Notes: a model not told the origin generated them from the sequence alone. Positions 1 to 8,893 are shown, numbered from the stretch's first letter. The stretch is DNA of 64,000 nucleotides from Williamsia sp. 1135 (GCF_002095395.1 NZ_MJEI01000084.1:1-64000); one strand, 5' to 3'. Numbers and translations are program-made.

Positions 1-4
1 GGGT

Positions 5-1351
5 TCATTGTTGTTGTGACCTGCGTTGATAGTGGTGTTGTCGGGCTCGGTATTGGTGTTTTCGTCGCCAGAGTGACCAGCGGAGGGGGTCAGCGATGGC
101 ATGCAGTGGTGTGAGGACGAGGATCGTGAAGAGTTTGCGGAACTCGTTGACCGACAACCGGATCAGTCCAGGTTCTGAGGGTTGGGCCAGGCGTTCAGTG
201 GCGGTATGCACGGCCAGGAAGGCGTGCGCAGCCATGACCAAGGTAATCCAGCGGTGCCAGGACGTCCACGTCCGCACTTGATGCTGATCCAGACCGGTCA
301 GGCCTTTGCCGCTCTGGAACGATTCCTCGACCGTCCACCGCCGCCCGGCGACTCGGACGTACTGGTTCAGCGGCACCGGTGCCGGGCTGTAGCAGCGATA
401 GAAGGCGAGCTCGCCGGAGCTATCGTTGCGCCGCACCAACACGTGACAGAGGCCAACATCGGGACGCTCGGTGGTCGCGATCAAGGCCCAGGAGTACCAG
501 CGGTGTCCTTTGCTACCGGCGCCGGCAGACATCTTGTGCCAGGACCGCGGCGGTAGATTCTCAGCAAGGGCATCGACCCGGATCTTCCCGGCGGCTGTGG
601 GGACCTGCCGATTGCATCCGACGGCCAGGACGTAGCCGATCTGTCTGTTGTGCAACGCTTTTCGTAGGTTCGGGTCTGCGCCGTACACTTCATCGCCAGC
701 GACCCACGAGGCCGGAACGTCGGCGTCGAGGGCCGCCTCGACCAGCGTGGTTGCCAGGGCTGGTTTGGTAGCGAACTCGACCGTGTCAGGGACCCCGGCC
801 TTGGTCCTTCGCTGCGGGTCGGTGGCCCAGGTGTGCTGCGGCAGGTACAGCGCTCGGTCGATCAGGGTGTGTCCGCGAGCGGCGGCGTAGGTCAGGTAGA
901 CCGCGACCTGACAGTTCTCCGTGCGTCCGGCGGTTCCGGTGTACTGGCGTTGTACCCCAACGGTGTTGGTGCCCTTCTTCAAGTCGCCGGTCTCATCAAC
1001 GACAAGCACCGCATCAGGGTCGGCCAGGTGGTCGATGACATAGCTGCGAACGTCATCGCGGACCAGATCAGCGTCCCATTTAGCGCGGGACAGCAAGTGC
1101 TGCAGTCGGTCAGGGGTGCCATGGCCCGATAGTTCGGCGATAGTCCAGCAGTTCTTGGAACCTATATCGGCCAGCAAACCCAGCACCAGCGCACCGGCGT
1201 TGCGTCGTGCTTCGACCCGCGCGAACCGCGACGAGAACGACTCCAACAACCCATCCAGGCCCGCATGCCACCGCTCATGGTCTACCCTCAGTGCTGCGGT
1301 TGCCGCAGCTGATCTGGATGTCTTCACAAACTCGAGATCATGCCGCGGCAA
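5..1351 (-). CDS. IS701-family transposase
   Basis: Transposase of 448 residues that would catalyse cut-and-paste movement of an insertion sequence. A DDE triad is visible: Asp119 in VVDETGDLKKG, Asp220 in GDEVYG and Glu342/343 in the TVEESFQSGK segment. The spacing and the QRQYTGTAGRTENCQ block fit the IS701 group. The longest reading starts at TTG; a GTG eight codons later is an equally good start. The frame looks intact with no internal stop. The stop codon lies at the very left edge of the window, so the left terminal repeat is not visible. I could not identify a right terminal repeat with certainty; it should lie between 1352 and about 1420. The gene points away from lsr2. Confidence 0.85.
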   Translation of the reverse strand: MPRHDLEFVKTSRSAAATAALRVDHERWHAGLDGLLESFSSRFARVEARRNAGALVLGLLADIGSKNCWTIAELSGHGTPDRLQHLLSRAKWDADLVRDDVRSYVIDHLADPDAVLVVDETGDLKKGTNTVGVQRQYTGTAGRTENCQVAVYLTYAAARGHTLIDRALYLPQHTWATDPQRRTKAGVPDTVEFATKPALATTLVEAALDADVPASWVAGDEVYGADPNLRKALHNRQIGYVLAVGCNRQVPTAAGKIRVDALAENLPPRSWHKMSAGAGSKGHRWYSWALIATTERPDVGLCHVLVRRNDSSGELAFYRCYSPAPVPLNQYVRVAGRRWTVEESFQSGKGLTGLDQHQVRTWTSWHRWITLVMAAHAFLAVHTATERLAQPSEPGLIRLSVNEFRKLFTILVLTPLHAIADPLRWSLWRRKHQYRARQHHYQRRSQQQ

Positions 1352-1547
1352 CCGCGCCTACCAGCGCAAACACGCCGAAACTACCTATCTACGGCTGTAG
1401 TACTAAGAAGTCATTTTTCCACTATTAGCGCGGAGGGTTCTTTCGCGCTATGCTGGCGGCCGATAGGCGGCCACTATGAATATGCTTGTTCGTGTTGGGT
1501 GCCGAATCCATCAATGAAAGTCTCGGAGCCATCACGAATGGAGCACA
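1352..1547. other. Spacer between transposase and lsr2
   Basis: This 196-base gap should contain the right end of the insertion sequence and the lsr2 promoter. The part from about 1400 is visibly richer in A+T than the flanking genes, as expected for a promoter region. I see no coding frame and no clear terminal inverted repeat, because the opposite IS end lies outside the window. Confidence 0.4.
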
Positions 1548-1880
1548 ATGGCTAAGAAAGTTACGGTCACGCTGGTCGATGATGTCGACGACAGCAAGAC
1601 GGCGGATGAGACCGTGGAGTTCGGCGTCGATGGCGTCACCTACGAGATTGATCTGTCCACCAAGAATGCGGACAAGCTACGCGATGACGTCGCCAAATGG
1701 GCTGAGCACGCCCGTCGTGTGAGCGGCCGCAAGCGCGCCAAGGGTCTCGCGACCAAGGCCTCGGTGGATCGTGAGCAGACGGCAGCTATCCGTGACTGGG
1801 CACGGCGCAGCGGCCATCAGGTGTCCTCACGTGGGCGTATAGCCGCCGGCATCGTGGATGCTTACAACGAGGCCCACTAA
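1548..1880 (+). CDS. lsr2: Lsr2 nucleoid-associated protein
   Basis: Lsr2 is the actinobacterial H-NS analogue: it bridges and silences AT-rich, often foreign, DNA. At 110 residues it has the normal family length. The N-terminal half (about 1-60) is the acidic dimerisation domain; the C-terminal half carries [17 protein letters not shown], where Arg95-Gly96-Arg97 is the AT-hook-like minor-groove motif. The ATG is preceded by GGAG at 1540-1543. A strong terminator follows at 1913-1948. An insertion sequence sits about 150-200 bases upstream, so the promoter may be altered. Family assignment is firm; whether this is the only Lsr2 of the genome cannot be told. Confidence 0.95.
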   Translation: MAKKVTVTLVDDVDDSKTADETVEFGVDGVTYEIDLSTKNADKLRDDVAKWAEHARRVSGRKRAKGLATKASVDREQTAAIRDWARRSGHQVSSRGRIAAGIVDAYNEAH

Positions 1881-1912
1881 CCCCGGCTTTTGACAACGGA
1901 TGTAGTCCGAAG

Positions 1913-1948
1913 AAACGAGCGACCCGCGTAATCGGGTCGCTCGTTTTC
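1913..1948. terminator. Bidirectional terminator between lsr2 and fadD3
   Basis: A perfect 14-bp stem (1913-1926 with 1933-1946) around a 6-base loop, with A residues at the 5' foot and T residues at the 3' foot. It sits between the convergent lsr2 and fadD3 genes and can serve both. Confidence 0.85.
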
Positions 1949-2064
1949 TGTCTGAACGGTCGATCGATTGAATTGTAGATGGCGCGAAAGCTCAAACAAT
2001 CGAAAACAAATATGACCGTCGCGATCATTTGTGCACCTGTGTTACAAGAATTGATTTCGCCTCT

Positions 2065-3666
2065 TTAAGAAAGTTCTCGTTTGAGGATCTTGCCCGCGGC
2101 ATTGCGAGGGAACTCTTCGACGAAGACAACCGATCGGGGAATCTTGAAGTTCGCCAGTTTCTCGCGAGCATGAGAGATGACGGAACCCTCATCTATGGAT
2201 GCGCCGGGCGCCGTCGTGACATATGCCCGTCCTACTTCGCCCAGCCGATCGTCGGGGATGCCGATTACTGCGACTTCGGTCACGCCATTGATTCGCGCGA
2301 GAACCTGCTCGACCTCGGCGGGATAGACGTTGAATCCACCGCAGATGTACATGTCTTTGAGTCGATCTGTGATCGTCAGGTTCCCTTTTGCATCAATTGT
2401 TCCGATATCCCCGGTGTGCAGCCAGCCGTCCGGGTCGATGGCCTCCGCGGTCGCCTGGGGATCGTCCAGGTATCCGGCCATCACCATCTTTCCGCGGGCG
2501 AGCACCTCACCGGCGTCTGAGAGCTTGAACTCCATGCCGGCGAACGCCCGGCCGCAGGTGTTCGCGACCGTCTCGTTGTCGTCATCCGGGGTGCAAGTGG
2601 AGACGAACCCACTGGTCTCGGTCAGCCCGTAGGCGGTGATCACCGTCTCGATACCCAGATCGTTCTGCATTCTCTCCACCAGGACCACCGGAACGATCGC
2701 TGCGCCGGTGACGGCGAGACGTAGTGATGACAGGTCGTGGTCGGCGCGGTCGGGGGCGTCGAGGATCGTCTGGAAGATCGTGGGCGCACCGGGGAACACG
2801 GTGGCATGTCGGGTTTCGATGAGGCGCATGGCCTCGGTGGGCGAGTACACCGCCAGCGGCACCATGGTCGTGCCCATGAGCGTGCACGGGAGGATGCCGG
2901 CTTTGTAGCCGAAGGTGTGGAAGTACGGATTGGCCATCAGGTAGGTGTCCTGCGGCCCCAGTCGGCCGTTCTGGGCCCATGCCCGCGCGCCGGCGATGGT
3001 CTGCTGGTGCTCGGCCAGGGCGCCCTTCGACTTCCCGGTGGTGCCGGAGGTGAAGAGCACGTCGGAGATGGCGGTGGGGCTCACCGCGGACGCCCGTGCC
3101 CGCGCCTCCGTGGCGTCGTGATCGATGACCGATGCCAGGAAGTCGTTCCAGTCGACGCCGACGGTGCCGCGTTGATCGTCGGCTTCGAGCCGGATCCGGA
3201 CGGCCACCGACAGGTTTGTCTGGGTGTCGAGATCGCCGCCTGCGGCTTCGACGAGGCGGGCAAGACGATCGGTGCCCAGAAAGCTGCCCGCGACGACCAG
3301 GGCGGTGGCGTCGGTCCGCTGGATGATCTCGAGCGCCTCGGACGCGGTGTAGCGCGTGTTGAGGGGTACGACGGTCGCGCCCGCGACATGTACGCCGAGA
3401 GCTGCGATCGGCCAATGGAAGCTGTTCGGCGACCAGATCGCGACGCGGTCCCCGGTGTTGATCCCGTGCTCGATGAGCGCTGTCGCGAACGTGTGGACTG
3501 TGTCTTGCAGCTCCGACCAGGTCAGTTCGACCGTGTCGCCCCACTGGTCGTCGATGATCGCCCGCTGGTCGGGCCACAGTCGGGCCGCGCGCTGCAGGGC
3601 CGCAGGGGTAGTGGTGACGTCTTCGACGTCGAGGACGTCTGCTGAACGATCTGGGGTCGCGGACAC
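2065..3666 (-). CDS. fadD3: HIP-CoA ligase FadD3
   Basis: Acyl-CoA synthetase of 533 residues. FadD3 activates the C/D-ring propionate metabolite HIP with ATP and CoA, the first step of late steroid ring degradation. ANL motifs are in order: P-loop TSGTTGKSKG at 206-215, AYGLTETSG at 345-353, GWLHTGD at 414-420 and the C-terminal lysine K526 in NAAGKILKR. The start is GTG, chosen because a GGGAGG ribosome site lies five to six bases upstream. The protein is about 30 residues longer than M. tuberculosis FadD3. It is divergent from fadE30 across two KstR2-type boxes, which matches the gene neighbourhood in mycobacteria and fixes the assignment. Confidence 0.88.
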   Translation of the reverse strand: MSATPDRSADVLDVEDVTTTPAALQRAARLWPDQRAIIDDQWGDTVELTWSELQDTVHTFATALIEHGINTGDRVAIWSPNSFHWPIAALGVHVAGATVVPLNTRYTASEALEIIQRTDATALVVAGSFLGTDRLARLVEAAGGDLDTQTNLSVAVRIRLEADDQRGTVGVDWNDFLASVIDHDATEARARASAVSPTAISDVLFTSGTTGKSKGALAEHQQTIAGARAWAQNGRLGPQDTYLMANPYFHTFGYKAGILPCTLMGTTMVPLAVYSPTEAMRLIETRHATVFPGAPTIFQTILDAPDRADHDLSSLRLAVTGAAIVPVVLVERMQNDLGIETVITAYGLTETSGFVSTCTPDDDNETVANTCGRAFAGMEFKLSDAGEVLARGKMVMAGYLDDPQATAEAIDPDGWLHTGDIGTIDAKGNLTITDRLKDMYICGGFNVYPAEVEQVLARINGVTEVAVIGIPDDRLGEVGRAYVTTAPGASIDEGSVISHAREKLANFKIPRSVVFVEEFPRNAAGKILKRELS

Positions 3667-3739
3667 GAATTCCTCCCGGTGTTCACACCTGTTCGAATAT
3701 GCTGCTCCCGTCGTGGTCGACGAGGGTTCTGAAGCAAAA

Positions 3740-3753
3740 ACCTAGCACTTGCT
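3740..3753. promoter_or_regulatory. KstR2-type operator, fadD3-proximal
   Basis: ACCTAGCACTTGCT fits the KstR2 consensus AnCAAGnnCTTGnT with one mismatch. It lies about 75 bases upstream of the fadD3 start and 29 bases from a perfect second box. Confidence 0.65.
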
Positions 3754-3768
3754 TGGGTGGTCTGACCG

Positions 3769-3782
3769 AGCAAGTGCTTGGT
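3769..3782. promoter_or_regulatory. KstR2 operator, fadE30-proximal
   Basis: AGCAAGTGCTTGGT matches the KstR2 consensus AnCAAGnnCTTGnT at every fixed position. It ends 17 bases before the fadE30 start codon chosen here, and its presence argues against an earlier start at 3749. Confidence 0.85.
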
Positions 3783-3799
3783 CGGTTATGGTGGTCGAC

Positions 3800-5053
3800 A
3801 TGACGGCGATCAACCTCGCTGACCGAGGCGTGGACCTGGCGCAATGGGATGGAACAACGGCAGACTTCGCCGATTCCGTCCGAACGTGGCTGGACCAACA
3901 TCTGTCGGGAGAATTCGAGAATCTCAAGTCCCGCGGCGGCCCGGGTAGCGAGCACGAGTTCTTCGCCCGCAGGCTCGAGTGGGACCGGCTGCTGGCCGAG
4001 GCGGGCTGGACGTGCCTGGGCTGGCCGACGGAGTACGGCGGCCGGGGGGCCTCGATCGAGCAGCGGATCCTGTTTCATCAGGAGTACGCGAGATCCGGTG
4101 CTCCGGCGCGGGTCAGTCATGTCGGCGAGGAGCTACTCGGCCCGACCTTGATCGCATTCGGTACCGACGAACAGAAGCGCCGCTTTCTGCCCGGCATCAG
4201 GGACGTCGAAGAACTCTGGGCGCAGGGGTATTCCGAGCCGGGGGCCGGGTCCGACCTCGCGAACATCTCGACGACCGCGCGCCTGGACGGCGACAAGTGG
4301 GTCATCAACGGCCAGAAGGTGTGGACGTCGTTGGCCCACGTGGCGCAGTGGGCCTTTGTCCTGTGCCGTACCGAACCGGGCTCGAGCCGGCACCAGGGCC
4401 TCAGCTTCCTGCTCGTACCGCTGGATCAACCGGGCGTGACCGTCCGTCCCATCCAGCAACTCACCGGGACCTCGGAGTTCAACGAGGTCTTCTTCGACGA
4501 CGCCACCACGGAGGCATCGCTCGTGGTCGGCGAGCCCGGCGAAGGCTGGAAGGTGGCCATGGGGCTGCTGCAGTTCGAGCGTGGCGTCTCCACCCTCGGC
4601 CAGCAGGTCGGTTTCTCCCGCGAGTTGGATCACGTCGTCGAGATGGCCAAGGCAAACGGCACCGCGAGCGATCCCGTCATCCGGGAACGGATCGCCCGGG
4701 CCTCGCTGGAGCTGCGCGTGATGCGGGCGCATGCCCAGCGGACGTTGGCGATCGTGGACACCGGGGGTTCCGGTGGTGAGGCCTCGGTGGCGAAGTTGTT
4801 GTGGGCCAACTGGCATCGCGACCTCGGGGAGCTGGCGATGGCTGTGCAGGGTGCACCGTCGCTGATCGCACCGGACGCCACCAGCGAAGGCGTGCCGAAC
4901 GACATCCGCGATCCGGAGCACCTCGAACTGGACCTGTGGCAAAGACTGTTCCTCTTCACCCGCGCCGACACCATCTATGGCGGGTCCAACGAAGTGCAAC
5001 GCAACATCATCGCCGAGCGGGTGCTCGGACTACCTCGAGAGGCACGATCGTGA
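3800..5053 (+). CDS. fadE30: Acyl-CoA dehydrogenase FadE30
   Basis: FAD-dependent acyl-CoA dehydrogenase of 417 residues, predicted to introduce the double bond during breakdown of 5-OH-HIP-CoA in steroid ring C/D catabolism. FAD/substrate signatures are visible: the GYSEPGAGSDLA block near 140, INGQKVWTS near 168 and TIYGGSNEVQRN near the C-terminus. A glycine occupies the place where many single-chain dehydrogenases carry the catalytic glutamate (YEGT), as in other steroid-type FadEs. The ATG at 3800 was chosen because the frame extends back to 3749 across the KstR2 box; 3788 is also possible. Ribosome site is weak, so a leaderless transcript is plausible. It overlaps ipdF by four bases. 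Confidence 0.88.
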   Translation: MTAINLADRGVDLAQWDGTTADFADSVRTWLDQHLSGEFENLKSRGGPGSEHEFFARRLEWDRLLAEAGWTCLGWPTEYGGRGASIEQRILFHQEYARSGAPARVSHVGEELLGPTLIAFGTDEQKRRFLPGIRDVEELWAQGYSEPGAGSDLANISTTARLDGDKWVINGQKVWTSLAHVAQWAFVLCRTEPGSSRHQGLSFLLVPLDQPGVTVRPIQQLTGTSEFNEVFFDDATTEASLVVGEPGEGWKVAMGLLQFERGVSTLGQQVGFSRELDHVVEMAKANGTASDPVIRERIARASLELRVMRAHAQRTLAIVDTGGSGGEASVAKLLWANWHRDLGELAMAVQGAPSLIAPDATSEGVPNDIRDPEHLELDLWQRLFLFTRADTIYGGSNEVQRNIIAERVLGLPREARS

Positions 5054-5865
5054 CCGTTTCCGAACATCGGCCCAGTCCATTGGCCACCGCCCCCGACGAG
5101 ATACCGGGCCACGGCTTGCTGGCCGGGCGAAAGGTGGTCGTCACCGCCGCTGCCGGAACAGGGATCGGGTTCGCCTCCGCGCGAAGGGCATTGCTCGAGG
5201 GCGCCGACGTGCTCGTCAGCGACTGGCATGAGAGGCGGCTGGGCGAGACCGCAGAGAAACTGCACGCCGAGTTCGGTGACCAGGTGGTGGCCCAGGCGGT
5301 GTGCAACGTCCAGAAGACCGCCGACGTGAACGAGCTGATCGCGAGTGCGGCAGATCAACTCGGCCGCATCGACATCCTGATCAACAATGCCGGCCTCGGC
5401 GGCGAGACCCCGGTGGTGGACATGGACGACGACGAGTGGGACCGCGTCATCGACATCACCCTCAACGGGACGTTCCGCGCGACCAGGGCCGCGTTGCGGT
5501 ACTTCCGCGACGCTCCGCATGGCGGTGTCATCGTGAACAATGCCTCGGTTCTGGGCTGGCGCGCCCAGCACAGTCAATCCCATTACGCGGCAGCGAAAGC
5601 CGGAGTGATGGCGCTGACCCGCTGCGCCGCGATCGAGGCCGCGGAGTACGGGGTGCGCATCAACGCCGTCGCCCCGTCGATCGCCCGGCATCCGTTCCTC
5701 GCGAAGGTGACCAGCGAAGAGTTGCTCGCCGACCTCGCCTCCCGCGAGGCCTACGGCCGGGCAGCCGAGGTGTGGGAGATCGCCGCCACCATCGCCATGC
5801 TGGCCAGTGACTACACCACCTACCTGACCGGCGAGGTCGTCTCGATCTCCAGTCAGCGCGCCTGA
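5050..5865 (+). CDS. ipdF: Short-chain dehydrogenase IpdF
   Basis: SDR of 271 residues, orthologous in position and sequence type to Rv3559c (IpdF), which oxidises or reduces the 5-hydroxyl of 5-OH-HIP-CoA. The nucleotide-binding glycines are AAAGTGIG at 33-40, the NNAG motif is at 112-115, and the catalytic residues are Ser166, Tyr179 and Lys183. The start is GTG in a GTGA overlap with the fadE30 stop, so the two are translationally coupled. fadA6 follows after 43 bases on the same strand. N-terminal residues 1-25 are an unstructured-looking extension typical for this family. Confidence 0.87.
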   Translation: MTVSEHRPSPLATAPDEIPGHGLLAGRKVVVTAAAGTGIGFASARRALLEGADVLVSDWHERRLGETAEKLHAEFGDQVVAQAVCNVQKTADVNELIASAADQLGRIDILINNAGLGGETPVVDMDDDEWDRVIDITLNGTFRATRAALRYFRDAPHGGVIVNNASVLGWRAQHSQSHYAAAKAGVMALTRCAAIEAAEYGVRINAVAPSIARHPFLAKVTSEELLADLASREAYGRAAEVWEIAATIAMLASDYTTYLTGEVVSISSQRA

Positions 5866-5908
5866 CCACCCAGTAGCGACTACCCAGAAGAATCTCAAGG
5901 AGCACAGC

Positions 5909-7063
5909 ATGTCTGCACCACAGGCCTACATCGTCGAAGCATTACGGACCCCGGTGGGCAAGCGCAACGGCTCTCTCGCCGGGGTACATCCGGCCGACCT
6001 GGGGGCCCACGTCATCAAAGCCGTGGTCGAGCGCACCGGCATCGACCCCATGGTCGTCGACGACGTGATCTTCGGTTGCGTCGACACCATCGGTGCGCAG
6101 GCGGGCAACATCGCCCGCACCGCCTGGCTCACTGCGGGTCTGCCGCTGGACATCCCGGGAACCACGGTTGATCGCCAGTGCGGATCATCGCAGCAGGCAA
6201 TCCATTTCGCCGCGCAGGCCGTGATGAGTGGCACCCAGGACGTCGTGATCGCCGGTGGCCTGCAGAACATGAGCGCCATCCCCATCTCGGCCGCGATGCT
6301 CGCCGGTCGGGAATACGGCTACTCCACCCCGACCGCCGAGTCCCCGGGCTGGACCGAGAGGTTCGGTGACGCAGAGATCTCGCAGTTCGTCGGTGCCGAC
6401 ATGATGGCCAAGAAGTGGGACATCAGTCGCCTCGACATGGAGCAGTGGGCGCTGCAGTCACATCAGCGGGCTCGCCGGGCGATCGACGAGGGCCACTTCG
6501 CCGCGGAGACCGTGCCTCTGGGGGAGTGCGTCGTCGACGAATGTCCCCGCGAGACGACACTGGAGAAGATGGCCGGCCTGAAGGTGCTGGCCGAAGGGTC
6601 GCAGTTGACCGCCGCGGTGGCATCGCAGATCTGCGACGGTGCGTCGGCGACGTTGGTGGTGTCCGAGGCAGCGCTCAAGGCCTACAACCTCACCCCGCGG
6701 GCGCGCATCCACCACATCTCGGTGCGCGGCGACGATCCGGTGATGATGTTGTCCGCACCGATCCCGGCCACCAAGTACGCGCTCGAGAAGACGGGCCTGA
6801 GCATCGACGACATCGACGTCGTTGAGATCAATGAGGCCTTCGCACCCGTGGTCCTGGCCTGGCTGAAGGAGACCGGCGCAGATCCGGCGCGGGTCAACCC
6901 GAACGGCGGCGGTATCGCACTCGGCCATCCACTGGGTGCAACCGGCGCGAAGCTGTTCGCCACCCTGCTGCACGAACTCGAGCGCACCGGCGGCCGCTAC
7001 GGCCTGCAGACGATGTGTGAGGGCGGCGGCACCGCCAACGTCACGATCATCGAGCGCCTTTAG
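5909..7063 (+). CDS. fadA6: Acetyl-CoA acetyltransferase FadA6
   Basis: Thiolase of 384 residues, third gene of the fadE30-ipdF-fadA6 operon, predicted to cleave acetyl-CoA from a ring C/D degradation intermediate. The nucleophilic Cys91 lies in DRQCGSSQQA; the C-terminal histidine and cysteine lie in GHPLGATGA and MCEGGGTAN. An AAGGAG ribosome site precedes the ATG. A large hairpin element follows directly after the stop codon (7078-7130) and may end the transcript. Synteny with Rv3560c-Rv3559c-Rv3556c supports the name. Confidence 0.88.
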   Translation: MSAPQAYIVEALRTPVGKRNGSLAGVHPADLGAHVIKAVVERTGIDPMVVDDVIFGCVDTIGAQAGNIARTAWLTAGLPLDIPGTTVDRQCGSSQQAIHFAAQAVMSGTQDVVIAGGLQNMSAIPISAAMLAGREYGYSTPTAESPGWTERFGDAEISQFVGADMMAKKWDISRLDMEQWALQSHQRARRAIDEGHFAAETVPLGECVVDECPRETTLEKMAGLKVLAEGSQLTAAVASQICDGASATLVVSEAALKAYNLTPRARIHHISVRGDDPVMMLSAPIPATKYALEKTGLSIDDIDVVEINEAFAPVVLAWLKETGADPARVNPNGGGIALGHPLGATGAKLFATLLHELERTGGRYGLQTMCEGGGTANVTIIERL

Positions 7064-7077
7064 AAGTTCCTCCGGAA

Positions 7078-7130
7078 ATGGGGCCTTTTGGCGAACAAAT
7101 GCCCAGGTGGGCTTCGCCAGAAGGCCCCAT
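7078..7130. repeat. Dispersed hairpin element, copy 1
   Basis: Inverted repeat with 18-bp arms (7078-7095 and 7113-7130, one G-T wobble) around a core containing GCCCAGGTGGGC. The same arrangement (TTTTGGCGA, central CCCAGGTG, CGCC.AAA) recurs at 22311-22359 and 39309-39363. It lies 14 bases downstream of the fadA6 stop and may act as a transcript end. Confidence 0.8.
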
Positions 7131-7254
7131 GATCGGGGGCGCGGAGACGCAGGTGGCGCGGTATGTGTGAGTTGGCGCATACTGGTTTGCGACATACTTG
7201 GAAAATCGTTCCAACGTTTCGCATGCGAACCAGAAGCACTTGGAGGTCCCCGCC

Positions 7255-8769
7255 ATGACCAAACCCGCAGACGTGGCAAAGAAACAGGTCAGCGAGAACA
7301 CATCCGCCGACACCCTGTCGTTGCAGGCGTTGCTCGACCTGCAGCGAGCGGCATTCCTCCGGGACGGGATCCCTGACGCCGAGACCCGCATCGATCGCAT
7401 CGTCCGGCTGCAGGCGATGCTGCTCGACAATGCCGAGGAGATCTCGGAAGCGTTGACCGCGGACTTCGGGTCCCGACCCCGTGAACTGTCGATCGCCGCC
7501 GACGTCGCCGGTTGCATGATCGACCTCAATCATCAGAAGCGGCACGTGAAGAAGTGGATGCAGACGTCCACGCCCGGCAAGGTGTTGGCCAAGGCCGGTC
7601 TGCGCCAGGAGGTCCGCCACGACCCCAAGGGCGTCGTCGGCATCATGGGTCCGTGGAACTTCCCGCTGCAGCTCACCATCGTCCCGGCGGGATCCGCACT
7701 CGCCGCCGGCAACCGCGTCTTGATGCGGCCGTCCTCCGTCACCGCCAAGACCACAGCGGTGCTCGCGAAGCTCGCACCCCGATATTTCGATCTCGAAGAA
7801 CTCGCGGTGCTGACCAGTGCGCACGGTGGAGGCTCTGACTTCGCGAAGCTCGAGGTCGATCACATGTTCTTCACCGGTTCGCCAGAGGTCGGTGCGTCGG
7901 TTGCTGCCGAAGCCGGTAAGAATCTGGTGCCGGTGACGCTCGAACTCGGCGGTAAGAACCCCGTGGTCGTCGACGCCGACGCCGATATCGAGAAGGCGGC
8001 CACCCGGGTCGCTGATGCCCGTCTGGTCAATGGCGGTCAGGTCTGCCTGTGCCCCGACTACGTGTGGGTGCCGGAGGCGAAAGTCGGCGAGTTCACCGAC
8101 CGGGTGCTGGCCCGCTGGCGTGCGAATCTGCCTGCCATCAAAGATAATCCGCAGTTCACCGCGACAATCAACGACAAGAACTTCGACCGCATCGTCGACC
8201 TGATCGACGACGCGGAATCGCTGGGCGCCACGAAGCACCAGGTGATCCCGGCGGGGGAGAAGCTGCCCGACGCGCAGACCCGCAAGATCGCGCCGACGCT
8301 GCTGACCGGTGTGAAGGCCGGGATGAAGATCGAAGAGGACGAGGTGTTCGGTCCGGTCCTGACCGTGTACCCGTACCGCGATCTCGACGAGGCGATCGCC
8401 CACATCACCAGTCATCCGCACCCGCTGACGATGTACTGGTACGGCGAATACAACGAGCGGTTCAGCAAGCTCGCCGACTCGACCAGGTCCGGATCCATCA
8501 ACGGCAACGACTTCGCGATCAACATGTTCGGTCCGGATCTGCCGTTCGGTGGTGTCGGGCGAAGTGGCATGGGCAGCTACCACGGCAAGTACGGGTTCGA
8601 GACGTTCTCCCACGCGCGCGCTGTCGCGTTCTCGACGATGGGAATGGCGGTGTCGGAGATGATGACCGCGCCGTTCACGCCGAAGGACGTCAAGACCACC
8701 AACGTTCAGATGAAGCTCTGGAAGTTCTTCAACAACCGCGCGCGCAAGAAGCTCGGCCACAAGTTCTGA
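7255..8769 (+). CDS. Aldehyde dehydrogenase (coniferyl-aldehyde type)
   Basis: NAD(P)-dependent aldehyde dehydrogenase of 504 residues that would oxidise an aldehyde to its acid. Catalytic residues are in place: Asn135 in GPWNFP, Glu230 in LELGGKN and Cys264 in NGGQVCLC. The short-loop architecture and C-terminal hydrophobic tail resemble coniferyl-aldehyde or fatty-aldehyde dehydrogenases. The ATG at 7255 was chosen because GGAGG at 7242-7246 sits at good distance; the frame is open further upstream. It lies between fadA6 and kstR2 but no KstR2 box precedes it. A GGAA-TTCC inverted repeat at about 7201-7213 could be a local operator. Substrate unknown. Confidence 0.8.
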   Translation: MTKPADVAKKQVSENTSADTLSLQALLDLQRAAFLRDGIPDAETRIDRIVRLQAMLLDNAEEISEALTADFGSRPRELSIAADVAGCMIDLNHQKRHVKKWMQTSTPGKVLAKAGLRQEVRHDPKGVVGIMGPWNFPLQLTIVPAGSALAAGNRVLMRPSSVTAKTTAVLAKLAPRYFDLEELAVLTSAHGGGSDFAKLEVDHMFFTGSPEVGASVAAEAGKNLVPVTLELGGKNPVVVDADADIEKAATRVADARLVNGGQVCLCPDYVWVPEAKVGEFTDRVLARWRANLPAIKDNPQFTATINDKNFDRIVDLIDDAESLGATKHQVIPAGEKLPDAQTRKIAPTLLTGVKAGMKIEEDEVFGPVLTVYPYRDLDEAIAHITSHPHPLTMYWYGEYNERFSKLADSTRSGSINGNDFAINMFGPDLPFGGVGRSGMGSYHGKYGFETFSHARAVAFSTMGMAVSEMMTAPFTPKDVKTTNVQMKLWKFFNNRARKKLGHKF

Positions 8770-8781
8770 GCCCCACCCGAA

Positions 8782-8851
8782 ACAAACCCAGTCGCTCCGG
8801 GTACACCCAGCTGTTGCAGTAGCTGGGTTTGCCTGGGACGGCTGGGTTTGT
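8782..8851. terminator. Nested hairpin after aldehyde dehydrogenase
   Basis: The outer arms ACAAACCCAG (8782-8791) and CTGGGTTTGT (8842-8851) are exact complements, and an inner stem ACCCAGCT/AGCTGGGT forms around GTTGCAGT. It lies between the aldehyde dehydrogenase and kstR2 and probably separates the two transcripts. There is no T tract. Confidence 0.55.
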
Positions 8852-8868
8852 GCGTAGCCGCCGAGACA

Positions 8869-8882
8869 AGCAAGCGCTTGCT
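8869..8882. promoter_or_regulatory. KstR2 operator upstream of kstR2
   Basis: AGCAAGCGCTTGCT is a perfect palindromic match to AnCAAGnnCTTGnT, ending 11 bases before the kstR2 start codon. It implies autoregulation. Confidence 0.88.
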
Positions 8883-8893
8883 AGGCTGGGCGG

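Noticed and set aside
7060-8760. 566-codon open frame on the minus strand
   Set aside because: Antisense shadow of the aldehyde dehydrogenase; its composition and lack of motifs do not support a protein.
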